Assembly (NCBI RefSeq): GCF_914767665.1
Contig: NC_059506.1
Span: forward strand, 16,841,825-16,905,824
Direction: 5' to 3'
DNA length: 64,000 nucleotides
From: Harmonia axyridis
Taxonomy: Eukaryota > Arthropoda > Insecta > Coleoptera > Coccinellidae
The notes under the pieces are model-generated. The model did not search any database, had not been told where the DNA came from, and saw nothing but the letters and a program-made list of their open reading frames with translations. Shown here piece by piece: positions 47,171-59,100 of the stretch (position 1 is the stretch's first letter; the number at the start of each line of letters is the position of its first letter). The position numbers were made by a program, and so were the translations under genes.

Positions 47171-50100
47171 TCATTTCAGTTCTGGAAATACTGTATCAAT
47201 GGTCGATTCTAATAATTCCTGGAAATAAAAGAAAAAATATTAGAAAATATATGTGTCCGCACAACCGTATTTGTAGGTAGCCTGGAAGGAGAGAAAACTG
47301 GCAACGATGGACTTGGGTAAAGGGCAGAGGGCAGAGTTCGATTTATGGTGGGTTTATGCACCGTTCCTAAGAACTAAGACTTAACCTAAGAACTAAGAAT
47401 TGAACGCTAATAACTCAATTACTGCGTTCGGTGTATGTCACACCGTTCGCACCATTCCCACCTAAGCGTTCGGCAAATCACACCTTTCGCACTTTTCTGC
47501 GTTCGGTAAATGCCAACCGAATGTACCGGTGCTTAACTTTTCGCACCGCATAGGTAGACGGAGAAAAGGGTGCGAACCATAGATTACAATAATATTAACA
47601 TCAGAATGAAGAAAAGAAGTACGCCAAATTCTGTGGGATAGGAATTTTTGATTTCAAGAGGTTATATTTACTGCGTTCGGTATATGCCCACCAGTGCGGA
47701 GCGTGCGGTGTAAGGTGTAAACGGTTGATAGGTCACGTGACCACGGAGCAATAGGTGCGTACTTGATTTGCCGAACGATGACGGAGCTAACGGAGCTGAT
47801 ATCGAAGAATTTTTGAATGTGTTTTGTGAAAAGAAAAAAAGCAATTTCGTCGATTGAAATTATTGGAGACGGCCAGACTAGATCTAATTTGTCTCCTAGT
47901 TATATCAGGATGTATTCTACATAATGTGTTCATCTTGAAAGAGTTGAAAGGAGATAATCCTCAGGATATTGTTGATGAACCACTTAATGAAAAAGTTGGA
48001 AATTTTGTAGACATCGAAAATATGTATCATCAATCAGAGAACCAATTAGAAGAGAGTAAAAGGAATTTTATAATCTATTCTTTGAACATGGATGAATGAT
48101 TTCTTCGCTGAGATACAATTATGTACTTCGTAAAATAAACCTTTATTTTTAATAATAATATTTGTTTCCTAAATGCCTTTAACATATACAAACATAAGAA
48201 AAACTCTAAATATATAAAGAGATTTTGCATAATAAGCTTATAATTTATGAATATTGAATTTGTTTCCTAAATGTCTTCAACATATACAAACATAAGAAAA
48301 AACTTTGAAAATATAAATAGATTTTGCATAATAAACTTGTAATTCATGAATATTGTATTTCCAAAATTCTCAGATTCGTGCATGATGTTCAAAGACAATC
48401 AATGCATATACCTATTTTCAAACCAATCCTTAATTTCTAATTTTTAGGTTCAAAGCTTAATACGATCTACCGGATTTCAAAAGAAAATTCATATAATCAA
48501 AAAATGCTTCAATTGTAATATTTGTAATGCCCGGTTTAGTCTCCTCTATAAAAATAAATTTATTTCTTATTGTGAAGCCTCCAATTTTCATTTGTATTGT
48601 CCTGAATATAAAACTTATTTGTGTTCAATATAACCTCTTGAAATAAAAAATTCCTATCCCACAGAATTTGCCGTACTTCTTTTCTTCATTTTGATGTTAA
48701 TATTATTGTAATCTATGGTCCACAGTTCGCACCCTTTTCTCCGTCTACCTAGGCGGTGCGAAAGGTTAAGCACCGGTTCATTCGGTTGACATTTACCGAA
48801 CACAGAAAAGTGCAGACGGGGCGAAAGGTGTGATTTGCCGAACGCTTAGGGAGCTTACGGTGGGAATGGTGCGAACGGTGTGACATATACCGAACGGAGT
48901 AATTGAACACAAATAAGTTTTATATTCAGGACAATACAATTGAAAATTGAAGGCTTCACAATAAGAAATAAATTTATTTTTATAGTGGAGACTAAACCGG
49001 GCATTACAAATATTACAATTGAAGCGTTTTTTGATTATATGAATTTTCTTTTGAAATCCGGTAGATCGTATTAAGCTTTGAACCTAAAAATTAGAAATTA
49101 AGGATTGGTTTGAAAATAGGTACATGCATTGGTTGTCTTTGAACATCATGCACGAATCTGAGTATTTTGGAAATACAATATTCATGAATTATAAGCTTAT
49201 TATGCAAAATCTCTTTATATATTTAGAGTTTTTCTTATGTTTATATATGTTAAAGGCATTTAGGAAACAAATATTATTATTAAAAATAAAGGTTTATTTT
49301 ACGAAGAACATAATTGTATCTCAGCGAAGAAATCATTCATCCATGTTCAAAGAATAGATTATAAAATTCCTTTTACTCTCTTCTAATTGGTTCCCTGATT
49401 GATGATACATATTTTCGATGTCTACAAAATTTCCAACTTTTTCATTAAGTGGTTCATCAACAATATCCTGAGGATTATCTCCTTTCAACTCTTTCAAGAT
49501 GAACACATTATGTAGAATACATCCTGATATAACTAGGAGACAAATTACATATAGTCTGGCCGTCTCCAATAATTTCAATCGACGAAATTGCTTTTTTTCT
49601 TTTCAAAAAACACATTCAAAAATTCTTCGATATCAGCTCCGTTAGCTCCGTCATCGTTCGGCAAATCAAGTACGCACCTATTGCTCCGTGGTCACGTGAC
49701 CTATCAACCGTTTACACCTTACACCGCACGCTCCGCACCGGTGGGCATATACCGAACGCAGTAAATGAGGGCATTTATGCACTTTACCTAAGAACTAACA
49801 CTAGCACTAGAAAGTTGACCAACTTCAACTACTCGCTAATATTGAAATTCTATGCGGCGTACGCGCACTTCTATATTTTACCTGAGCCCTTTTAGTTCTT
49901 AGTTAACAGTTGGCCTGCTAGTGTTAGTTCTTAGGGAAACGTGCATAAACGCCCTCATTGATTTGTTAGCGTTCAATTCTTAGTTCTAAGTTATTAGGTT
50001 TAGTCTTAGTTGTTAGGACTGGTGCATAAATCCACCATTAATCTTCGTAGAATTAAATTGCACTAAATTCAGAATTCACAGAAACTTGTATAACTAAGTT

Positions 50101-53100
50101 GTGGTTCGAATAGGAAATCAATTTTAAATTCACTTCGTTCCATGATCGGAAATTTCCTACTGAAAAAGTATGTACAAAATTCAATTAATAATATAAATTT
50201 CGATCAAATGGAAGAGAAAAGAAAATATTTTGGAGAGAAGAAATACCATAACAAAAGCATAACAATTAATCAACTTTATAATGAGTTTTTCGAAATTTTC
50301 ACTACCTAATATATTTTTCTATATTTGTTATATTTGAGAGTTTATATTTATGTTAGAAGATTTATTTGAGATTTTATTTTGGCAAGAGAACGAAAATTTT
50401 TCCATGAAATGAACCAATAATCTTTTTACTATTCTTTAAAATCGACTAAAAGAAACACCCTTTATCTCGAAAACAAAGCGTTTGTTGGTCCATGTATATT
50501 TTTTCTTCAAAATTTTCAAGGAATCCCTCCTTTTTCTTCGTACAATTTAGGATAATCCTGTACAAGGTAAGGATAATCCAGTATAAGGTAAGAACAATCG
50601 AATCGGTAATAAAAAAAACTGCTATTATTTCGAGTAATTTTTGGTTCATACTTCGTTATCAAACCTTCCTTTCTTACATTACACATTACATTTCTCACAT
50701 TAAAGAGTAAATGTTGTCCTCAAAAATTTTGATTTCGATTACCCACCTCCCCCCCCCCAAAAAAAAAAAGATCTACCTACGCCCTTGAACTTTACCACTA
50801 ACAAAGAGATAGCTCTACCTATTGACAAAACACTAATCAGTGGACATCGAATATGAGGACCGCGGGGCTACTGAAGCTGCCCGTGGAATGTTTTTATTCC
50901 CGACCAGTGGCGGCTCGTGAGCTTTCATTCAGAGGAGGCCAAGCAAAAAAAAATAGGTATACCACTAGTGTATCTACTTAGCCAGCGAAATGCATACCCA
51001 AGTGCAAGAATGAATAAGTATATAGTTTTGGTAATGAAAATTTTGCCATCGTAAGGCATTTGGCTGAACTTTTTAATCAAAATAAAATCTACAATATCTT
51101 CAGTAACTCTGAGTTCCCTACTGACACTATCATTTTCATTTCTAGTTTCCGACGTTTCCGTTTCCATTTTTCTCGATAAAATATATCTGAATAGCCAGCC
51201 AATATCCTTCCTTACCTACAAACTTTGCCGAAAAATCCTAACACGAAACCACAATGCACACGCCGAAAGGAATAAAAAGTTCTGACCTATCTTTATCTTT
51301 CCCTAATTCTGGCGCTAATAAACAGAAACAGCTGATATAGACCCATCGTTAATCGCCGTGGATCATGTTCGGGCCGTTCGGGTTAAACGAATATATGCCC
51401 GGTCAACGGAGACCGGGCCTAGAGAGGAATTGGGTCTCCGCGACCCGCGTCTGGAGTCTGCTGTATTCTTTAGCGCATCGCATGCCTGTAGTACGGTGCA
51501 GCGGTGCGCAATCTTCTCAGTTTTGAAGTCTGTTGCGGAGAATGTATAAATAATATTGGGGTAAAAAGTATCCAGAAATTTGAATATTCTATTGATTTAG
51601 GTTAACATAATATAGTTGGACTTGAACTAAGAATGAAATATAATGCGGTAAAATTTGGGGAGGCCCGGCCTCCTCTGCCTCCTCTGAGCGGCCGCCACTG
51701 TTCCCGACTCCCTTCTAGAGGAGTTGGGAATGCTACTGAAGCTACTGAAAATCATATTTCAGTAGCTTAGAACTTGTACTAGTTAGGAGAACCAGTTGTG
51801 TGTTGTGTAGGCTTTGTTACTGTTTTCTATCACAAATTCAGGAACAGCACTATTGATTTTTTATCCAAGCGAATGATTGGATGGTCCCTTATAACCAGAA
51901 TTTTTTTCGAACTCCTGATCTTCGGCTTAGGAGTATGTGGTCCTACCCACTGGACCAACCGACCTGGTCAGGTAAAAATATCCCTTGGAGAATAGGAGAG
52001 GGCATTCTGGATCATGTGATTCCCAGATTCCGCGATTATTGGGCGTAAAAATTCTCTAGAATGTGTAACGGTTATATTTTACACCATTTAGATTTCGGTT
52101 GTTACTGCGCCCTCTGGAGTTTGATTGTTGATTCAGCTCGGAATATTCCGTATTAATTTAAATTTCAATTTATTATGGAACAGTTATTTCCGGATAAGTG
52201 AGGTCGAATATCATTACCGTTGGGAAATATTTTATAGTTTCTGGATTTCTTGTATTACTTTTCTTCTATGTGGGAAGTTTCGTTTGACAACTGGTAGATT
52301 CTGTGGTTATGGATTGTCAAAATGGAGGTTATCGGCGATTTGAGATAATTTTGGAGAGAAGTTTTTTTGGAAAGAAAATTTGCCTGATTGAAGAATATAT
52401 GATCTAGAATCATCCTTGTTAGAGGCGATTATTTCTTCAATTTGGGTAATTCCCTGTTTGGCTTATGGTATTGTGAATATTTCTGGGAAATACGTTTTAT
52501 ACGTGATTATAAAATTTTCTTCCACAAGGCCCATCTCTGGTATTGAATTTTACTCTGAAGATCTGAGAGGATTCGCTTCCCACCGATTAGTTCGAATAAC
52601 TGTGGAACTTACACGAAGATTATCAAGAAGATCCTTTTCCCTCGAACAAGAACTGAGAGGTATAGATTCCTTTTTATTTTGTGAACAATATCTTATAGTA
52701 TTTTATTAGGGTCCTAGTGCCTGGGTTGAGTCTAAGAATCCTAGTGCCTGGATATTTTTGGCAATCCTAGTGCCTGGGTAACGTTGAGAATCCTAGTGCC
52801 TGAGTAAGGTTGAGAATCCTAGTGCCTGGTTACGTTCTGGAGTCTGGTATATGGTATGGTTTGAGGTTATGGTACTTATTTTCTGGTAAATTTCTGGTGC
52901 AGTTCTGGTGGATGGTATTTTCTGATAGATAGTACAGTTCGAGTATATAGTATATTGCTGGCATATGGTGTACTTTGAGTAGATGGTATATTCTACGTAT
53001 AGAGATCTCACCGTTAGATTTGCAGTCAACCTTCAATATTGATTTTGTATCAGGTAACCGGTGCTTGCACTGGCTTTAATGAGTATTGTACTGAGATTTA

Positions 53101-56100
53101 ATTTTGGAAGTAACGATTTAGTGTACTGATAGTAAATCAGTCATTTGAATAGGAATTAACGGTTTTAATATAAATTTTAATTTTATTAAACGTTTGACTT
53201 GAGTGATTTGTTTTACTGCTACTCTGGTAGAGGAGTACGCAATTTATTCTTAAGACAGGCATATCTCTACCTGGCGCCCATTATTACCTTCCATCTAATT
53301 TTGAAGAACTCACTCCCATCTTCACTGAGTGTAGTCGCGAGCCGAATTTAGCCTTGTGACCGGCTTACTCAAGGTCGACACGTCACAAATTGGCGCCCAA
53401 CGTGGGGCCCAAAAGTCTATTCTATCTGACTTGCAGTGGTTGATCGGTCTTGTTGTTATTATTGATATTTTTCATATTCCGTTAGTTTTCAAATCTACCT
53501 TGTTATAAATTTTTTCTGTAGTGTCGATTTCCGTTGTATTTATTGGCGCTGTCAATATTTTGTATATTTGGGTTAAAGGATGGTTAACCCTTGCCTAGAG
53601 CATAAATTTACTAGGGTGGTCACTACCCCCATCTAGTGGCTGACATATGCTTAACATCTTTTGTATCGTCAGAACCACGGTAGCAACATGCTATAATATC
53701 CATCTCCGTTTCAATTTGCTGAGATTGGACTTTTGAAGTTAATTCAAGTGTGACAATTCTGGTTTTGGTTGTGTCGGTATTGGAGTTTTGCTGGTGTCGT
53801 TTTCTTTGGGATTCATTGAGGTATTGTCGTTATTTGGTTTACCGTATTAGGCTTTTTGAAGTTACTGGCAGAAAAAAATTTGACCTTCTGGTAAAATTTT
53901 TTTTAAAGTAAGGGGGGATTTGTAACGGTTATATTTTACACCATTTAGATTTCGGTTGTTACTGCGCCCTCTGGAGTTTGATTGTTGATTCAGCTCGGAA
54001 TATTCCGTATTAATTTAAATTTCAATTTATTATGGAACAGTTATTTCCGGATAAGTGAGGTCGAATATCATTACCGTTGGGAAATATTTTATAGTTTCTG
54101 GATTTCTTGTATTACTTTTCTTCTATGTGGGAAGTTTCGTTTGACAACTGGTAGATTCTGTGGTTATGGATTGTCAAAATGGAGGTTATCGGCGATTTGA
54201 GATAATTTTGGAGAGAAGTTTTTTTGGAAAGAAAATTTGCCTGATTGAAGAATATATGATCTAGAATCATCCTTGTTAGAGGCGATTATTTCTCCAATTT
54301 GGGTAATTCCCTGTTTGGCTTATGGTATTGTGAATATTTCTGGGAAATACGTTTTATACGTGATTATAAAATTTTCTTCCACAAGGCCCATCTCTGGTAT
54401 TGAATTTTACTCTGAAGATCTGAGAGGATTCGCTTCCCACCGATTAGTTCGAATAACTGTGGAACTTACACGAAGATTATCAAGAAGATCCTTTTCCCTC
54501 GAACAAGAACTGAGAGGTATAGATTCCTTTTTATTTTGTGAACAATATCTTATAGTATTTTATTAGGGTCCTAGTGCCTGGGTTGAGTCTAAGAATCCTA
54601 GTGCCTGGATATTTTTGGCAATCCTAGTGCCTGGGTAACGTTGAGAATCCTAGTGCCTGAGTAAGGTTGAGAATCCTAGTGCCTGAGTAAGGTTGAGAAT
54701 CCTAGTGCCTGGTTACGTTCTGGAGTCTGGTATATGGTATGGTTTGAGGTTATGGTACTTATTTTCTGGTAAATTTCTGGTGGATGGTATTTTCTGATAG
54801 ATAGTACAGTTCGAGTATATAGTATATTGCTGGCATATGGTGTACTTTGAGTAGATGGTATATTCTACGTATAGAGATCTCACCGTTAGATTTGCAGTCA
54901 ACCTTCAATATTGATTTTGTATCAGGTAACCGGTGCTTGCACTGGCTTTAATGAGTATTGTACTGAGATTTAATTTTGGAAGTAACGATTTAGTGTACTG
55001 ATAGTAAATCAGTCATTTGAATAGGAATTAACGGTTTTAATATAAATTTTAATTTTATTAAACGTTTGACTTGAGTGATTTGTTTTACTGCTACTCTGGT
55101 AGAGGAGTACGCAATTTATTCTTAAGACAGGCATATCTCTACCTGGCGCCCATTATTACCTTCCATCTAATTTTGAAGAACTCACTCCCATCTTCACTGA
55201 GTGTAGTCGCGAGCCGAATTTAGCCTTGTGACCGGCTTACTCAAGGTCGACACGTCACAAATGTTACATTACCAATTAGATTTTACTGCCCAATGATGCC
55301 AATAGACGAGTTTATACACCAAACTGTAACTTTTGGGCAGTGGAGAGGCTTTTGGTAGAGCTCTCGAGCGTAATCGTTGCCCAATAACGGCTATTAATTA
55401 ACACATCCTGAGAGATTGAAGTGAAATCCTAGTCGAAGAAATTTTTTGGAGGAACGCTTGGCAATATTCAACTCGCCTCACTCGGTCTCCTGGATAACAA
55501 TGTAATTTGTATGAATATTTCATGTATGAACAGTCTCAACAACAAAACTACGCTCCACTCCAGACCAGGAGTTAAAACAGTGAAAACAACTCTATCCACT
55601 TATTCGAATCCAATAATCTGATCTAATAAAATGTAGATAGCGCGTATAGAGATAGATATATAGATAGCGAGAGAGAGAATAAATGAAGCTATCATAGGAG
55701 TGAGAAGCACGATGTTCGCATCAGCTGACTGGAGTTAAATCAAAATTTCGATTGGTTCCAGGAAAGGTAGGAAAAATGTAGGAATTTAGAAAAAAATACT
55801 TGCATTATTTGAGTTTGTGCAGATGTAGAGAAAGTATAGTGTGCAAAATGTAGAGAATGTCCTTTTTTCCCTCATATGTTTGCGGCACTCGCTTTTCAGA
55901 TTCGTGCCACGAACTTTCACATTCGTGAGAAAAGTTGAACTTTCCCCACTTATTGCACAATATACTATGTGTCCCTGAAGAATTTACTCACATATAAAAG
56001 CTGTTTGTTCATATTCTTATCTTGTAGAACGACAAATATTTTATTTGCTCCGTTCTTAGCGGCTGTGCTTCCAACTAGAGTAGTTAGTAATTCAGGTATG

Positions 56101-59100
56101 TTGTTCATGAACAACTCTTTGGCTTTCTTCGTCGTTTCCAATATCTCCACATCACTTCTCACCGGCAACGGACCTGTCAGAGTTCCACCAGGCCAGAAGT
56201 TTTTTAATATAAGTGTGACGTAGTAATGCAACATTTGTTCTGATAGACACCAGTCGATTGTGTCCCGGATTTGGCGGTTAATGCTGCGTCCATAACTGAC
56301 TTGAACGAATGCTATCAGGGTTTTCCTCAGATATTTGAAGACACCCCTCATGTCAAATATTTCACTCAACAAGGAATAAAGAGGCTCCGCGATCGTGTCT
56401 TTGGTTTCGTCGTAAATTCTTTGGTTACCGTTTGTTTTCACAAAGTCCACAGTATCGGTGCTACCTAATGTTTCCAAACATTGAGATATGTCTTCTTCAT
56501 CACTTTCCCTTAAAAATATGCCACGATCTTTGTTCTGTTCGTTGTTACTGGAATAAACAATGGCAAATTATGACTTATAAAAATGTTATATCAAATATTT
56601 TTTTCAAATATTTCTACGCTTTGACATAGTATATATGTATACTTCATCACTTCAAATTTGTCCAAAGGGGACTACCTGTCTACTCTAAACATCAGTTAGT
56701 AGCAGATATACTATGTAAGTTTTAGTATATGAACAATAAAGAAAACAGGCTTGTAGTTACAAGTATCGGATCAATATCGTCAATAAGAGAACGACATATG
56801 TCTTTTATACATATATGTATATACCAAATATTTTTTCAGAAAAGTACCGCGAATTGTCACACAAAGTAACTAGACATTATGTACTTATAATTGTATCAAG
56901 TATAGGGTTTTCCAATAAAATGTTTCATTTTGAAAAGCCCGCTGTCATCATTTGCTATTTGAAAAGTAATAACTACGACATTACTAAAAATTGAAGGATC
57001 AACGCTTCAACAACGCAGTGAAATTAACTACAAAAATGGTGACAATTCGCAAAGCTAAAGCACTTTTGAGTCATCGTGTAGCGGCTTCTCGGCCGGCAAT
57101 AGTGACAGTCGTGAAACAATTTAAGCTCTTGGGACAAGTTGGTGATGTGAAGAATCGAAATCATGTGCGTCGTTCGGGAACGACTGAGTATATTGTTGCT
57201 GTAGCTCGTAGTGTGTTCGAAAATTTAGGTTTGTCGATCTTCTTGATTAGGCATTCCACAAACGATTTTACACCTAATTTTGCATAAAGACTAAGGTCTT
57301 AAGGTTGTAGACTACTTTGCGCTGAAACTGCAATTCCGCTAGATGGAGCTACCCGAAAATTTTTGGTAGATTTGTACCTGACACACCCATTCAATTTGAA
57401 GAACCGCCTGTTTGGTATTTATTGCCCCTAATAAAATCTCAACTCTCGATGAAGCCCAGCAAAGAGTAAATTTGTGTTTCTGTCAACTTTAGAAATTCAG
57501 TTCAGTTTAGATACAGTGGCGTATCCTAGGGGGGATAAGGGGGATATATACCCCCAGGAGGAATATCCATTATATGTAACAACCTTATATATCACAATCT
57601 TATTATGAGTAAGCAAAATTCTTTGGAAAACTTCTTCAAAAGAAGGAAAATTTGATTTTTTTTCCTTTATCCCCCCTCCAAGGCTTATGTCTGGGTACGC
57701 CACTGTTTAGGTATATAATACTAAATAAGAAAATCGCTGAAAATATTGTGAAGTTAGAAATGACAATGAACCACTGTCATGGACGTATTTTGAGTATGGA
57801 TAATAGAAATAGCAATTTATTCGAATTGAGAAAAAATATATGATCATCTCTGGTTGTATGATTTCACAGAGAAAATCAGAAAAATTTGGATATTGAGATT
57901 TCTAGAATGTAAAATTCGAAAAGCTTTTGAGTTCTCATTTTATGCGCCTTTGGAGGCCACAACACTGTGTATAGGAATATAAGATATGCGATTTATTAGG
58001 TTATTGTTGTCGGTCTCTTTATCTAGATGAGAATTTTTGATATTCTCCTGAAATTCAGAATTCAAATGATTATTTGACATTTGACACGTATTATAAGTCG
58101 TGAAAAAAAATTAGTGAGGGCAATAAGAAAAGAGTAACAGAATAGGAATGAAAAGTTGTATTTTGTTCTGTCTATCGGGTGTCACTTTGGGTTTTTACAG
58201 ATATATTCAGCTCATCTAAGTTCAATATTCAAGCTTTGTTTCATCGAAATCGGATGAAAAGGGTTATTGCCAAATAAAATTCACACAATAATTTGTTTTA
58301 CTAGGCGACAAAGTAGTGATTGACTACCTTAGCTGAATTCCCAGCCACGCTACGCTCAGCCATGTACAGTATAACTTCAGTAGTCCGGGCAGATTTCGTT
58401 CCGGTACCTGCCCGGATTATGAAGGCGTCCGGATTACTGGAGTGATTTTAATTTATGAAATGAAGTAACTTATAAATTATCAAAATGAGGCTTATTAATC
58501 AAGTCACAAAAAAAATATTATTTTCTCATAAAATAAAACAAAACTGAACAAAACACTCAAGTACATGTAACACGTTATGTAAATATGTACATGTAGGTAT
58601 TTATAATATTGTATACATACATATTATATATGTATGCAAAATGAAATATCTTCTACTTTCTTGAAAAATACATATCAATTTTAGTTTGGACCTTTTTGGA
58701 TGCATCTACATCAAGTGCAGAATGAAAGATGCTGCCGCCACGCTGTTTCCAACCGACATGTTACCGTTTTTTACATGTATAGACAGGAAAATGCTATTAT
58801 TTTGCATAATGAATATTTTCGCGCCCGGATTTCAGAGGCAAAAATTTCAAAATGCCCGAATCCCAGCAGTGTCCGGAATACTGGAGTGTCCGGGCTAGCG
58901 ACTATCCGAACTATCGAAGTTGTACTGTATTAGTATTTTTTATAATATGACTCGGCTTTGAACTATCAGCCGCGGCAAATATTGTAGATAGAGTTTCGGG
59001 AATAGAGAGTTTTTCGAAAGATTTTTTTTTTTTTTTGAGAATTTTTTTTCAGATTTCTCAAATATTTATAATTTTCCATATTTCGGCAAAAATCCAGATA

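Larger units (their letters stand above)
47670..49762. mobile_element. Inner Harbinger-derived palindrome with mirrored transposase fragments
   Basis: Both ends read actgcgttcggtatatgccc in inverted orientation. The left arm 47670-48626 and right arm 48901-49762 are near-identical inverted copies of more than 850 bp. Each carries the same transposase C-terminus (47854-48099 plus, 49578-49333 minus). Between the arms sits 48627-48900, an inverted copy of 47421-47668, so the whole is a palindrome within a palindrome. Confidence 0.8.
47346..50037. mobile_element. PIF/Harbinger-type outer element
   Basis: Ends tggtgggtttatgcacc / ggtgcataaatccacca with the trinucleotide TTA on both sides (47343-47345 and 50038-50040), the classic Harbinger target. 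The inner subterminal regions are built from aagaactaagaac-type repeats. Two further inverted-repeat elements are nested inside. Lies in the last SNX25 intron. Confidence 0.82.
52064..55259 (+). mobile_element. Gypsy-type LTR retrotransposon, interior almost absent
   Basis: Two LTRs (52064-53387 and 53921-55259) begin TGTAACGG and end GTCACA, flanked by the 4-bp duplication AATG (52060-52063, 55260-55263). A primer-binding site tggcgcccaacgtggggccc starts at 53391, and a polypurine tract aaagtaagggggga ends a few bases before the 3' LTR. Only 533 bp lie between the LTRs and no gag or pol is present, so it must rely on another element. The LTRs are nearly identical apart from two repeat-length changes, indicating a young insertion. 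Confidence 0.93.

Noticed and set aside
52125..54566. Paired frames of 72 and 97 codons repeated at 52125/53982 and 52416/54273
   Set aside because: They are duplicated only because they lie in the two LTRs; no protein similarity, and positioned within the LTR.
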